64,000 bases of DNA from JBBIGV01 sp037447335 (GCA_037447335.1 JBBIGV010000009.1:1-64000); one strand, 5' to 3'. Counted from the first letter of the stretch, positions 1 through 10,274 are shown. The notes: generated by a model not told the origin, from the sequence alone. A program made the numbers and translations.

Positions 1-88
1 TGTTGTTAAAATTATTTGATATAAGTTTAGGGTGTCCCAATGCGTAAGTCAGGAGCAGCCTTCATTATCATTCTTAAAAAAGAAATAA

Positions 89-2086
89 TTACTTGAGATA
101 AACCATCTTCATAGCTTTTATGAAAACTCTGTCGGATACTAAAGATTGTGCTTCCATCTGAAAGTAATAAATTCCCGATGCAAATTCAGAAGCATTCCAT
201 ACGAGTGAATAGCTGCCCGCTGATTTAACATCGTTAGTCAGCACTTCGACTGTTTTACCAAGAATGTTGATCACTTTAATTTTTACATTACTCTCTTCCG
301 GTAAATTAAACCTTATCACTGTTTCGGGATTGAATGGATTCGGATAGTTCTGCTCAAGATTGTAATCCATATGTTTGAAATCAATATCAACCCGAACCTC
401 GGAAGAGTAGGTGAAACTTCCATTCAGGTCAATCTGTTTTAAGCGATAAAGAATTGTTCCGTTGAACTGAAAAGGTTCAAACACATCTGTGAACTGATAT
501 GAATGACGCAGCGATGAAGTTCCTGCGCCCTCCACAAAACCAATTTTTGCCCAGTTATTGTTTATTGATCGTTCAATATCAAATCCAAGGTTATTATTTT
601 CCGAGAGAGTTTCCCAGCTTAATAATACCTTGTAATCATCAACCTGTGCAGTGAGAACAGTCATTTCTACCGGTACAACACTGACATAAACTGAAGCCTG
701 GTTGCTGAAACCGGAGGTATGCGTAGCATTATAAGCATAAACGCGGTATGTGTAATTACCTGGTTCGGTTATAAAATTAGTAAACGATGTTACATTTGCA
801 CCTACTGAGTCTATCAATTCAAAATTACCATTATCAATTTTTCTTTCAATCTTAAAACCTGATTCGTTATTAGAATTGTCATTCCAGGTAAGATAGATAT
901 CACCGGCGCCCCCGAAACTCACCTGCAGATTGGAAGGAGCAATTATTTGTGCAGTTGGTATAAACTTAAATATGGTACCGCCATGTGCAACAACATATAA
1001 TTCGTTGTTAAGATCAACTCCAAATGTAGAAGGGCTGCCGGACATAGTGAGCAGGAAAGTATTTACGGGCGGGTTGGTTCCGTCGTATTCGAGTGACCAG
1101 ATATGCCTGTCCACATAATCGGCATAAATATATTTGCCGTATAAACCCGGTTGATTTGGTCCACGGTAAACAAAACCTCCGGTAACAGATTTTCCAGCCG
1201 TTCTGGGGTAGTCAAAAATCGGAAGCGTCATGCCGGTAGTATCGCATCCGGTTTGACATGTATTGCAAAGAAATCCTTCCATCACCTTCCATCCGTAGTT
1301 CTTTCCGCTTTCTATAATGTTAATTTCTTCTCTTGCAGTCTGACCAACATCGGCACACCAGTTCCAATGAGTTTCGGGGTCAATACTAAACCGCCATGGA
1401 TTTCTTAGTCCATATGCAAATATCTCTTCTCTGTAGCCCTGTGAATTACCGGCAAAAGGATTATCAGGCGGGATGCTGTAATTTAAACCTCCTGAAGGCG
1501 CATTGACATCAATCCTAAGCATTTTACCGAGTAAAGTATTCAATGATTGACCGGCATTCAGAGGGTCGCATCCTGAACCGCCATCACCAACAGCAATAAG
1601 TAAATAGCCGTCAGGATCGAAGGCTATTTGTCCGCCATTGTGATTGGAATACGGCTGACTAAATGATAGTAAAATCAATTCTGAATTTTTGTCAGCAGAG
1701 TCCGGGTTTGATGTTACACTGAACCTTGATATACGGGTAGTGCGTGGATTAGAAGTAGTATAGTTAACATAGAAATATCCGTTGTTAGCATAGTTGGGAT
1801 GGAATGCGAGTCCTAACAATCCCATTTCACCGCCGCTTGAAACCCGATCAGTTATATCCAGAAACATTTTTGTTGTTGATTGGTTCGGAAGATTCGGAAA
1901 TACTTTTATTCTTCCCGCCTGTTCAACAACAAAAATCCTGTCTGTACCATCTCCGGCATGCTGTAAGTCAACAGGACTGGAAAAACTTAAACTCGGGAAA
2001 GCATTCTGCAGTTGGTACTGAGCAATCAGAGTCGACATCATACTCATCGTTATTACAAAAACCAACGTCAATGTGCATCTTTTCAT
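89..2086 (-). CDS. Secreted PQQ-type sugar dehydrogenase with T9SS sorting tail
   Basis: A 665-residue protein. It starts with a hydrophobic signal peptide (about residues 1-22). A six-bladed soluble glucose/aldose dehydrogenase (GSDH/HHIP-like) propeller follows to about residue 375, with the typical stretches HNGGQIAFDPDG and VGDGG and a Cys-rich loop near CNTCQTGC. A fibronectin type III-like domain lies at about 385-470. The C-terminus has the Por/type IX secretion sorting signature starting NYPNPFNPET and ending in a short basic strand. The family oxidises sugars with PQQ, but substrate and cofactor cannot be read from sequence. The T9SS tail predicts export across the outer membrane and surface attachment or release. 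Its ATG overlaps the stop codon of the upstream amylase-family gene (TAATG), so the two are probably co-translated. The family call is secure; the enzymatic role is less so. Confidence 0.85.
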   Translation of the reverse strand: MKRCTLTLVFVITMSMMSTLIAQYQLQNAFPSLSFSSPVDLQHAGDGTDRIFVVEQAGRIKVFPNLPNQSTTKMFLDITDRVSSGGEMGLLGLAFHPNYANNGYFYVNYTTSNPRTTRISRFSVTSNPDSADKNSELILLSFSQPYSNHNGGQIAFDPDGYLLIAVGDGGSGCDPLNAGQSLNTLLGKMLRIDVNAPSGGLNYSIPPDNPFAGNSQGYREEIFAYGLRNPWRFSIDPETHWNWCADVGQTAREEINIIESGKNYGWKVMEGFLCNTCQTGCDTTGMTLPIFDYPRTAGKSVTGGFVYRGPNQPGLYGKYIYADYVDRHIWSLEYDGTNPPVNTFLLTMSGSPSTFGVDLNNELYVVAHGGTIFKFIPTAQIIAPSNLQVSFGGAGDIYLTWNDNSNNESGFKIERKIDNGNFELIDSVGANVTSFTNFITEPGNYTYRVYAYNATHTSGFSNQASVYVSVVPVEMTVLTAQVDDYKVLLSWETLSENNNLGFDIERSINNNWAKIGFVEGAGTSSLRHSYQFTDVFEPFQFNGTILYRLKQIDLNGSFTYSSEVRVDIDFKHMDYNLEQNYPNPFNPETVIRFNLPEESNVKIKVINILGKTVEVLTNDVKSAGSYSLVWNASEFASGIYYFQMEAQSLVSDRVFIKAMKMVYLK

Positions 2087-5000
2087 TATTCACCTCTTTT
2101 ATTGATTGAATTATTGTTAATTATTTTTTTCAACTGTTTTTTCTCTTTTGGTTTTTTCTTGTAAAATGCTTCAAGCTTGTCAACCTGATAATCTGATTTT
2201 TGTGCAGCATTAATAATACTGTTAAACAGCGCAAAGGTATCCTTCATTATCATATCAGGACCTTTGGCAGGAGCTTTCAGTTTTTTACTGTTCTTACCTT
2301 TCTTTTTTCCTTTTGTTTTTTTCTTCTTAACGACCGAAGAGATATTGACCAGTGCAAGAGAGTAAAGCCATCTGAGCAGGTTTTCAAATTGTTCTTTATT
2401 AAAGTAAGTTACACCCTGAAAGACATTTACGTGTGCATACTTATGAACATTATCTGAAACAAGCAATGCAGAAATTATCTCATCTTCAATTTTTTTTAAA
2501 TCTGCCCGCAACATTTTTTTAGAGGAAAGATTTTTAACTCTGTGAATTTTTCTCCAGATTTTAACTATTTCAGGACTAAGTACAATTTTAAGAAGCGTGA
2601 TATAGTTAAATCCGGCATCCCTTTTCATCAATGTGTTAATTGAGTTAATGAGCAGCTTTTCAGGAATGATTTCAATTACGGCTTTTGTTGACTCTGAAGA
2701 TTTATTAATCCCTGCAATTATTCTTTCTAACAAAATAAAAAACAGAAGTAAATGGTTTTCATTTATCTTCCCGGGTTTTTTAATCAAGGAGAATTTATCA
2801 GATTCAGTCAGCCACATAGCTTTTCTTTTAGCCGACAGCTTCTCTTCAATTAAATTGATTTGCTTTCTTCCGGTACTGAGGGATTTTTCAATGGAAGAAT
2901 AAACTTTATTGTAATCAATTTCAATTTCATGAATTATTGAAATTTCATTTAACAACCTGATAATTTTCAGTTTAAAGTCCTCCGGTAATTCTGCTTTATC
3001 GGCTGATTTTTTCTTTTCGGAAATGGGTGTGTAAAGATATTTCTCAACAGGAGCTAACATTTTTTCGTTAAACAGTTCTGATAAAGCAGAATTGAGTGAG
3101 GAATACTCCATGTCTGTTATTAATTCCTCAATTGATTTAACGCCGGCACCATTAAGCATCTGGTATATTTTAAGATATCTGCCGTCAGAATCATACTTTT
3201 CCTGCCAGTTTATACAACAGCGATATTCATATCCATTAAGAAAGATGAAGAAACCATGTTCGTGTAAATCTCTTCCCCGAACAATATATTCAAGTTTAGT
3301 CCTATGGTCTGTGTAAATATAAAAATAGCTGCTTCCTGTTTTTATATTAAGAGCTTTGGCAATTGAATTATTGCCTGTGTTTTTGCTCCCATCAACTTTT
3401 TTAGCAGAGATTTTTATTGTGCCTGCTGCCTGTTTGTATGCATTATTATAAATAACGAATGCAAAATCATTCCCCGACCTGTTCGTAAAGGCAAAAACAT
3501 TTTCATTAACATAACCGTGATCATCAACAAGATCATATAATTGAAAATGTTCAACCTGGCTGAAAAGATGCCGCAGTTTCATAAGCGGGAAAATCTCTGC
3601 TTCATGTCTGCGGATAAGGTACTCATCGGGTAGTTCATTGTAGTAGGCACGTTTATATTCCATACCGTATTTTTCAGAAAATCCCTCAGCTTGTCCGTGA
3701 CCAAACATCGGAAGCCCCGGTAAAGTTAACATCATAACACATACTCCAAAATACTTATCACCTTTCCCGAATTGATTAACAGCAGTTTCTTCATCGGGAT
3801 TGCTCATGAAGTTAACATAACGTTTGAGTATTTGCGGGTTGAATTCGAGTGTATTCTTAATAAGCAGTTTATACTTTTCATTTTCTTCTTTCATCATCAT
3901 ATGCATGAATGCGCTGTTGTAAACGCGATGCATTCCAAGAGAACGTACAAAGTATCCTTCCATTAACCAGAAAGCCTCGGCGAGCAGCAAAACATTCGGC
4001 ATTTCATTGTTCATTCTGTCAACAACTTCACGCCAGAATTCTTCAGGCATTGCGGAATCAAATTGCTGACGGGTCATTGAATAGTCAGAACGAGACGGAA
4101 TAGCTCCGCCCGTTCCCGGGATAGGGAACCATAATCTCTGGTAATGCTGTTTGGTAAGCGTCATTGCAGCATCAAAACGAATAATAGGAGTTTTCCGTGC
4201 AACCTTCATTATTGCCTGAATCAATGCTTCCCGAACTTCAGGAAGAAGTAAATTTAATTGCGCGGTATCATTCCACGGCATGTTCGTACCGTCATTACCA
4301 TGATAGATGTACCTTATATTTCCGGTATAATTATTCTTTCTTTGAAAAACCACGGCAGCATCGGAATGAGAATAGTATTTATCTTCGATACGTATATCAA
4401 GGCGTTCATCGTCAGAAAGATTTGGACCGCGGAATGAATAATTAGGATACGGCGGCTGTGCGGTTTGAATGTAGAAATCAGGGTTATCAATCAACCACCG
4501 CGAAAAAATTCCTGTATGATTAGGTACCATATCGCTTGCAAGCCTTATCCCTCTGTGTCCGGCACGTATCTTAAGATTTTGAAAAGCTTCCTCTCCTCCA
4601 AGCTCATTCGCAATCTCATAGTAGTATAGGGAATAAGCAGAAGCTGCCGCATCGTGATTACCCACTAGCTGCTTAATTTTTTTTGAAGCGGAGCTTCGTT
4701 CCCAGATACCAATCAGCCATAATGCGGTTATATTCCAGCGGGCAAGTGTATCCAGTTCTTCATCCGGTATCTGATCCAGCCGGTGAATATGGGATTGATA
4801 CTTTTTTGAAAGCTGATCAAGCCAGACGAATGCATTTTTGGCGATCATCACAACTTTAGGCATCCAGTCGGTATCTTCAGTAAATTTTTCAATTTCAGAG
4901 TGGTAATACTTAAACTCATCTTCTGAAAGAGTTTCGCCGGCTTCAATTCTTTTTTTGAGTTTGTTAAAGTATTCATTGTCCTGGTCATAAACCGGAACCG

Positions 5001-5859
5001 GCGGAGTTGCTTTTTCACCTCCGCCATGCTGTATAAACAACTTTATATCTTCACGTATAAGATCTTTTCCTTTTAACAGCCTGAGGTTAAACAGGTCATA
5101 TACATAAATATTCCAGTGCTCAATAATATAGTCGAGCTGTTCTTCGAGATTGTATGGATTTGAAATTATCGGACGTTTTAATAGTTGAATCAATGAAAGA
5201 TTTTCTTTCCCTAAATGTTTTTCGGTATAGAAGAACTTATCAACCTGATCAATTGCCTTTGTATATAATGTTTCTTCAGAAAGAGCTTTATCAGAATAGA
5301 GTTCGGCAAGCATTGCCGTTGCCGGATTTATATTTTCGAGATGAAGAAGTATCAGCTCTTCAACCAGCAGTTCACGATTCTGCTTTCTGCCTGTTTTGCC
5401 GTTAAGATATTCTTCAATACTGTTCTCTTCTTTAAGGATCAGTACCGGAGGAAATTTATTTAAAAAGACCGTAAGAACTTTGTCAAGTTCTGCTTCTGTA
5501 AGATTCAGCTTCAGATTTTCAACTGCACGTTTCATTACACCGGGATTTATCTTCTTTTCGTAATATCCGATCATGAAATGAAATATTTCATGAAGTACAC
5601 CCAGTGCATTTATCTGACCTGCTGTAACAAGCTGATCGAAATATCCTTCTTCCTTACGCTTATTGTTGATTTGATCAGCAAGCTGCCTTGCCTGCGCAAA
5701 GTTTGCAATTATCAGATCGCCATTTAATGCGAATAGTGATTCATCAATTTCATATTTAATGCGGCATTCCCGCGCTACGTGAAAATCAAGCCGGATTTTC
5801 CTGCTTACTGATCGGGAAGAATTGTTAAGTAAGATTAGCTGAAGAGCCGTTGATTCCAT
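2086..5859 (-). CDS. Very large GH13 alpha-amylase-family protein with HExxH N-terminal domain
   Basis: A 1257-residue protein, much longer than a usual 450-650 residue alpha-amylase. The central part (about 280-860) has GH13 landmarks: DMVPNHTG (strand beta-3), IRFDAAM with the nucleophile Asp near residue 560, LLAEAFW with the acid Glu near 623, and MSNPDEE near 684. The first ~280 residues are unlike catalytic GH13 sequence and contain HEIFH at 90-94, a possible zinc-binding HExxH. After the barrel come a beta-rich stretch, about 300 residues of charged helical sequence, and a Lys-rich block near residues 1173-1195. No signal peptide is visible, so it is probably cytosolic. It may act on glycogen, maltodextrin or trehalose-type glucosides; the exact specificity is unknown. 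Its stop overlaps the start of the sugar dehydrogenase gene. Confidence 0.75.
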   Translation of the reverse strand: MESTALQLILLNNSSRSVSRKIRLDFHVARECRIKYEIDESLFALNGDLIIANFAQARQLADQINNKRKEEGYFDQLVTAGQINALGVLHEIFHFMIGYYEKKINPGVMKRAVENLKLNLTEAELDKVLTVFLNKFPPVLILKEENSIEEYLNGKTGRKQNRELLVEELILLHLENINPATAMLAELYSDKALSEETLYTKAIDQVDKFFYTEKHLGKENLSLIQLLKRPIISNPYNLEEQLDYIIEHWNIYVYDLFNLRLLKGKDLIREDIKLFIQHGGGEKATPPVPVYDQDNEYFNKLKKRIEAGETLSEDEFKYYHSEIEKFTEDTDWMPKVVMIAKNAFVWLDQLSKKYQSHIHRLDQIPDEELDTLARWNITALWLIGIWERSSASKKIKQLVGNHDAAASAYSLYYYEIANELGGEEAFQNLKIRAGHRGIRLASDMVPNHTGIFSRWLIDNPDFYIQTAQPPYPNYSFRGPNLSDDERLDIRIEDKYYSHSDAAVVFQRKNNYTGNIRYIYHGNDGTNMPWNDTAQLNLLLPEVREALIQAIMKVARKTPIIRFDAAMTLTKQHYQRLWFPIPGTGGAIPSRSDYSMTRQQFDSAMPEEFWREVVDRMNNEMPNVLLLAEAFWLMEGYFVRSLGMHRVYNSAFMHMMMKEENEKYKLLIKNTLEFNPQILKRYVNFMSNPDEETAVNQFGKGDKYFGVCVMMLTLPGLPMFGHGQAEGFSEKYGMEYKRAYYNELPDEYLIRRHEAEIFPLMKLRHLFSQVEHFQLYDLVDDHGYVNENVFAFTNRSGNDFAFVIYNNAYKQAAGTIKISAKKVDGSKNTGNNSIAKALNIKTGSSYFYIYTDHRTKLEYIVRGRDLHEHGFFIFLNGYEYRCCINWQEKYDSDGRYLKIYQMLNGAGVKSIEELITDMEYSSLNSALSELFNEKMLAPVEKYLYTPISEKKKSADKAELPEDFKLKIIRLLNEISIIHEIEIDYNKVYSSIEKSLSTGRKQINLIEEKLSAKRKAMWLTESDKFSLIKKPGKINENHLLLFFILLERIIAGINKSSESTKAVIEIIPEKLLINSINTLMKRDAGFNYITLLKIVLSPEIVKIWRKIHRVKNLSSKKMLRADLKKIEDEIISALLVSDNVHKYAHVNVFQGVTYFNKEQFENLLRWLYSLALVNISSVVKKKKTKGKKKGKNSKKLKAPAKGPDMIMKDTFALFNSIINAAQKSDYQVDKLEAFYKKKPKEKKQLKKIINNNSINKRGE

Positions 5860-5959
5860 CTGTGCTCCGGTAGTGTGATTTGTTAAGATGGTAGAAGCTA
5901 AAAAAGTTTAGGTTCAAGTTCAAGTTAAGGTGTAATAAATATTTTTATTGTTTGTCAAT

Positions 5960-7135
5960 TTATTGATGATATGCAGCGCTCGAACCAACCCACGTTTTGT
6001 TCTTGTTGTAATCCACACCCATCATTTTCCCTTTGCTCATGCGGATTAAATTATTTACGAGCATTGGCTCGTTGTTCCATAGAAACATCATTCTGATCTC
6101 AACTTTCGAATATTCATCAGGGGTTTTTATCAATGGTGCATATTCTATCTTTTCCTGTAAGATGTAATTACTTCTGTCGGTAATTGCATCCAGCTTTTTT
6201 TTGTCGGGGTCAACATCTACTCCAAGCCCTGCAAAAGAAAATAATGGTTTCAATACAAATTGGGAAAGATCATCGGGATATTGATCAATCTCGTTCAGAT
6301 AATAACATCGCGGAACATATTTACTTTTAAGCAGAGGAAGCGAATACTTGCTTATCCTGAAAAACCAATTCGGATGCCCGACCCACTCAACATCAAGTTC
6401 ATCTGAAAAGCTGAATCCGAAACGGAGATTTTTTCTTTCAAGTTCATCGAAGATCACGCGGTTATAAATCCGCTCAACAGGGATTTCCTTACTGTTCTCT
6501 GAATAAAAAAGTTTTTTTCCGCGCTTTATTACTTTTGACAGGCATACCGTTCTGATGCCGAGTAAATCTTCAGTAGCAGCAAAATCTATCCGTGTTTTTT
6601 GATTTTCAGGTTCAATTTCCAGAAGAATAACATTTTCCGGATCACTATCTCCAACAATAGTTTCTCTTAGCAGACCGATATATTTTTGATCGTCAACATT
6701 GTTAAAATAGCATGTAAGATCCGAGAGGATAGGGAAGTATTGTTTTAGTTTTTGATTGAGTAAATATTGAAAACAATACAAAGACGGAAAGCCCTGAAGC
6801 TCAATCAGCCTGGGAACAATACCTTCTTGCTCATCTTTACACAAAGCAAAATCGATCTGCAGAAATTTAGGATGATCATCACCGTTCGGAACATCAGCTC
6901 CCTTCGGAACAGAATTAAGCGATTTATCAATAAATTCTTTCGTCTGAAGCTCTGCCACAATTTCCCGGCATGCTGTCTGAAGATGTGCCGTCAGTTCATT
7001 ACTGAGAAAGAGAGGCGTTTCAGAAACGCGAAAATCAACCGGGTATTTGTAAGCTGTGTTAAGCGAATGGATAAATTTTTCATAATTCGCCTGATCGAAA
7101 GTAGAATTAAATTTTTCGCGCAGTTCTTTGATCAT
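5960..7135 (-). CDS. ATP-grasp-like protein of a carboxylate-amine ligase cluster
   Basis: A 391-residue soluble protein that I do not firmly recognise. The C-terminal third has ATP-grasp character: a Lys-containing strand FVLKPLFSFAGLGV (the lysine and glycine-rich loop expected to bind ATP phosphates), a strand YILQEKIEYAPLI, and the pair EIRMMFLW and LVNNLIRMSKG, which resemble the metal-binding acidic and Asn residues. It is the last gene of a minus-strand run with a class I glutamine amidotransferase, a GCS2-type ligase, an ATP-grasp ligase and an esterase, which supports a role in forming an amide or peptide bond on a small molecule. Substrate unknown. Confidence 0.5.
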   Translation of the reverse strand: MIKELREKFNSTFDQANYEKFIHSLNTAYKYPVDFRVSETPLFLSNELTAHLQTACREIVAELQTKEFIDKSLNSVPKGADVPNGDDHPKFLQIDFALCKDEQEGIVPRLIELQGFPSLYCFQYLLNQKLKQYFPILSDLTCYFNNVDDQKYIGLLRETIVGDSDPENVILLEIEPENQKTRIDFAATEDLLGIRTVCLSKVIKRGKKLFYSENSKEIPVERIYNRVIFDELERKNLRFGFSFSDELDVEWVGHPNWFFRISKYSLPLLKSKYVPRCYYLNEIDQYPDDLSQFVLKPLFSFAGLGVDVDPDKKKLDAITDRSNYILQEKIEYAPLIKTPDEYSKVEIRMMFLWNNEPMLVNNLIRMSKGKMMGVDYNKNKTWVGSSAAYHQ

Positions 7136-7198
7136 TCATTATTCCTTATTTGTCTGAGAAGAGTATAATGTGATTTTGTGCTTGATTAAGAAAATAAA

Positions 7199-8032
7199 TC
7201 AATCCGAATAAACAAAAGTAAGTTCATCAATTGCCGACTTCAGAAATACCGGCAGTACAGTTTTGCGGGTTAATTTAATTTTATCGGGATGCTCAAGCCA
7301 TTCGAGCATTTCATAATATTTTGATTCATTATAATTATCAATTACCTGCTGTTTTCTTTCATCCTGTTTGAAGTGATACAACATACTTTTCGGGTCTGCT
7401 TCGGGATGGAACTGAGTTCCTGCGATCTCGTTGGAAATTCTCATAGCCATTAACGCAGGTTGATGATCACCAACTTCCGACTTTAATTCATAAGACAATA
7501 TCTCCGCACCGATTTCATTAATTCTTTTATGATCAGGATTTATTACCTGGAACAGGCGAAAATCGGCAGCATAAAAGGGGTTAGTTAAATCCTTCATTAA
7601 CGGGTCATTGTCTCCGGCGGGTGTTTTTTCAAAAGGAATAATTCCGAAAGACCGTTTATGTCTTTTAGTTACTTCAGCAGTCTGAAAAAACCTGTTCATC
7701 ATCTGAAAAGAATGGCAGATGAAAAAAATGTATTTTTTCCCCTCCTGTGAAGATTGATTGTGATTCCACACATCATCAAGCACCTGGAAATAATCTCTTT
7801 CCCATTTTGATCCTTCGCCTTCAAACGGACTGCCCGGTCCGCCGGATGATATGAAAATGTCATAACCCATATCCGGAACATCACCTTTATAGCGTGTTTC
7901 AAAAACATCGAGGCTAACTTTTGGTGCGCCGGGATTATTTGCTTCGGAAACGATTTCTTTTAAACATCTCATCCCCTCATTCTTTTCGTTATTGTAAAGA
8001 TCAATTATAGCGACTTTAATTTCTTTTTTCAT
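7199..8032 (-). CDS. Class I glutamine amidotransferase (GMP synthase-type domain)
   Basis: A 277-residue protein with a class I GATase fold. The oxyanion/nucleophile region is FFICHSFQ with Cys106 as the predicted nucleophile, and the catalytic His-x-Glu is GTQFHPEAD with His209. An ISSGGPGSP stretch early in the protein matches the family. Such domains release ammonia from glutamine or hydrolyse gamma-glutamyl bonds. It stands alone without a synthetase domain, so its acceptor is probably a neighbouring ATP-grasp or GCS2 ligase product. The GCS2 gene ends 10 bases upstream, so the genes are probably co-transcribed. The family assignment is strong; the substrate is unknown. Confidence 0.8.
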   Translation of the reverse strand: MKKEIKVAIIDLYNNEKNEGMRCLKEIVSEANNPGAPKVSLDVFETRYKGDVPDMGYDIFISSGGPGSPFEGEGSKWERDYFQVLDDVWNHNQSSQEGKKYIFFICHSFQMMNRFFQTAEVTKRHKRSFGIIPFEKTPAGDNDPLMKDLTNPFYAADFRLFQVINPDHKRINEIGAEILSYELKSEVGDHQPALMAMRISNEIAGTQFHPEADPKSMLYHFKQDERKQQVIDNYNESKYYEMLEWLEHPDKIKLTRKTVLPVFLKSAIDELTFVYSD

Positions 8033-8042
8033 GCTGTGATGT

Positions 8043-9194
8043 TTATTTTTTTTCTGATTTATTTAGTTCACTTTCAAGCCCAAGTCCGACATGGGTTTCA
8101 TCAATAATATAATCAACTACATTTTTAGTATCGTAAGATTGTTCCCACACCTCAAGCTGCCGGTCTGCACCAGTTCCGGTTTCGAAAATATTAAACACTT
8201 TATTTACTTCTTCGCGTGAATTAAGATCGTCAAGAACATCATCAACGAAATCAACTAATTCATGAATCAGGGCTTTCGTTTCAACCTCCTCTTTTTTACC
8301 AAAGTCAATAAGTTTTGCGGAAATGCCGTAACGTGCAGCGCGCCATTTATTTTCAGCAATTAATGCTCTCCTGTAAAGACGGAAGCCAAGATTTTGCTTT
8401 ATAAGTTTATACAATTTTGCAACTATAGCCTGCATAATTGCAGCCAGGCAGATCGTTTCATCCACTCGTAACGGAATGTCGCATATTCTGAACTCGAGTG
8501 TTTCGAAGATTGGATGTACGCGTATATCCCACCAGATCTTTTTTGCATTATCGATACAGTTGGTTTTAATTAACAAATTAACAAAGTTATCGTATTCAGC
8601 AAGACTGTTAAAGTAATCAGGTATGCCGGTGCGCGGGAACCGGTCGAATACTTTACTTCTGTAAGAACGGAATCCTGTATTTCTTCCGAGCCAGAATGGT
8701 GAATTAGTGGAAAGCGCAAAAATATGAGGAAGAAAATAACGAGCGGCATTCATAATATGAATTGCAGTCTCTCTGTCATCAACACCGACATGCACGTGTA
8801 ACCCAAAAATTAAATTTGCGCGGGCAACCTGCTGCATATCTTCAACTATTAATTTGTAGCGTGGATTTGGGGTGATCCTCTGATCTTTCCAGTGAGAAAA
8901 AGGATGAGTGCCGGAAGCCGCAATTCTTAATCCGTTCTTTATAGCTAGCCTCGCAAGGTCGCGGCGTAATTCGGTTACCTGTCTGCGTGCATCGTGAATA
9001 TCCTGGCAAATATCTGTTCCCATTTCAACAACAGACTGATGCATTTCAGGTTTAACTTTTTCAGACAGGATCATTTTCCCTTCTTCAAGTATCTGCTGAA
9101 TATGCGACCGAAGCTCGCGGGTTTCAGGATCAACTATCTGAAATTCTTCTTCAATGCCTAGCGTGAACAGTTTGCTTTTTCCCATAATATACAT
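8043..9194 (-). CDS. Carboxylate-amine ligase, glutamate-cysteine ligase type 2 (YbdK-like)
   Basis: A 383-residue protein with the GCS2/YbdK signature GIEEEFQIVDPETREL near the N-terminus, LHVHVGVDDRETAI with the metal-binding His-x-His, and FWLGRNTGFRSYRS further on. The family joins a carboxylate to an amine using ATP, as in gamma-glutamylcysteine formation, but many YbdK-type members have unknown substrates. The start may be the second Met, MGKSKLFTLGIEEEF (codon 4), because the first three residues add nothing conserved. It lies between an ATP-grasp ligase and a glutamine amidotransferase in a tight operon, so a special metabolite rather than housekeeping glutathione is more likely. Confidence 0.82.
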   Translation of the reverse strand: MYIMGKSKLFTLGIEEEFQIVDPETRELRSHIQQILEEGKMILSEKVKPEMHQSVVEMGTDICQDIHDARRQVTELRRDLARLAIKNGLRIAASGTHPFSHWKDQRITPNPRYKLIVEDMQQVARANLIFGLHVHVGVDDRETAIHIMNAARYFLPHIFALSTNSPFWLGRNTGFRSYRSKVFDRFPRTGIPDYFNSLAEYDNFVNLLIKTNCIDNAKKIWWDIRVHPIFETLEFRICDIPLRVDETICLAAIMQAIVAKLYKLIKQNLGFRLYRRALIAENKWRAARYGISAKLIDFGKKEEVETKALIHELVDFVDDVLDDLNSREEVNKVFNIFETGTGADRQLEVWEQSYDTKNVVDYIIDETHVGLGLESELNKSEKK

Positions 9195-9212
9195 CCGGTT
9201 TATTAAAAAGAT

Positions 9213-10178
9213 TTACAGACCTTTATTATTTGCGAAAGCCTTCACGAATTCACCCCATGTTAGATTATTTTGATCCGGCTTATGCGCTTTGGCTCTTCTG
9301 ACAGCCATATTTGCCGCAGCTTCAACAATCCACTCGAAATTTTCTTCACCCACGGAGTGAAGGTCAGCATCAGGAGCAGGATTGCAGAAATCTATTGCGT
9401 AAGGAACACCATCTCTTAGTGCAAGCTCGACGGTGTTAAAGTCGTAACCAAGATAATTATTTATTTTGAGAACCGCATCTTTTAGCTGTGTGTATAATTT
9501 TTTTTCGATTGGCTCCCCGACGCGCACATAACGGAGATGATGAGGCTGTTTAGGATCATAGCGCATAATGTGAACATCCTGTCTGTCCAGGCAGTAACAT
9601 CTGAAATATTCTGTAAAAATTATTTCTTCCTGAAGCATCATAACAAGCTGACCGGTTTCGTTGTAAGCTCTGAAAAAATCGTTTGCATCTTTTAGTTTAT
9701 AAACATTTTTCCAGCCGCCCCCCGCAAAAGGTTTAAAGTAAGCAGGAAAGCCAATATAGTTGAAAATACCCGCCCAGTCCAATGGATAAGCAAGATTACG
9801 GAATGAATTTTCATTTGTATCATCCGGATGTTGATTGGAAGGAAGCAATACTGTTTTTGGAACGGCAACGCCGACCTTTGTCATCAATGCATTATTAAAG
9901 AATTTTTCGTCTGCACTCCACCAGAATGGATTGTTTATTACCGCTGTTCCGGTGAGGGCTGCATTTTTAAGGAAGCCACGGTAAAAGGGAACATCCTGTG
10001 AAATACGATCAATTATTACATCATATCCGCAAGGTTCACCCTGAACTACCTTATCAATTTTAACAAACTCTGCAATAATTTCTCCGCTTTCAGCGGACTC
10101 TTTTTTTGAATTAACTCTTTCAACAAATGCTGGCGGAAAAGTTTTTTCCTGCCCGAATAATATTCCGATTTTTTTCAT
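9213..10178 (-). CDS. ATP-grasp ligase
   Basis: A 321-residue protein with an ATP-grasp layout (pre-ATP-grasp N-domain, ATP-binding core, C-terminal metal site). FPAYFKPFAGGGWKNVY supplies the phosphate-binding Lys and glycine-rich loop, LQEEIIF is the adenine-side strand with acidic residues, and the C-terminal VELALRDGVPYAIDFCNPAPD has the Glu and Asn expected to bind magnesium. It resembles the RimK/D-Ala-D-Ala ligase group that forms amide bonds through acyl-phosphates. It is 18 bases upstream of the GCS2-type ligase gene; two different ligase folds in one operon suggest successive amide-bond steps on one molecule. Confidence 0.75.
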   Translation of the reverse strand: MKKIGILFGQEKTFPPAFVERVNSKKESAESGEIIAEFVKIDKVVQGEPCGYDVIIDRISQDVPFYRGFLKNAALTGTAVINNPFWWSADEKFFNNALMTKVGVAVPKTVLLPSNQHPDDTNENSFRNLAYPLDWAGIFNYIGFPAYFKPFAGGGWKNVYKLKDANDFFRAYNETGQLVMMLQEEIIFTEYFRCYCLDRQDVHIMRYDPKQPHHLRYVRVGEPIEKKLYTQLKDAVLKINNYLGYDFNTVELALRDGVPYAIDFCNPAPDADLHSVGEENFEWIVEAAANMAVRRAKAHKPDQNNLTWGEFVKAFANNKGL

Positions 10179-10274
10179 TGTTCACCGTAGTTTTTATTTA
10201 ATAAGTTTAAAAAGATTAAACTGCTGCAATTCAGAAAGGAGTGTTTACTGTAATGAGTAACTCTTTCCCGAAAG

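Noticed and set aside
29..60. Possible insertion-sequence end (GGGTGTCCCAATGCGTAAG) at the left window edge
   Set aside because: The stretch looks faintly like a terminal inverted repeat, but no second copy or transposase is in the window.
930..2109. Plus-strand open frames inside the sugar dehydrogenase gene
   Set aside because: They are short, have no recognisable domain and lie opposite a well-supported gene, as do most similar antisense frames throughout the window.
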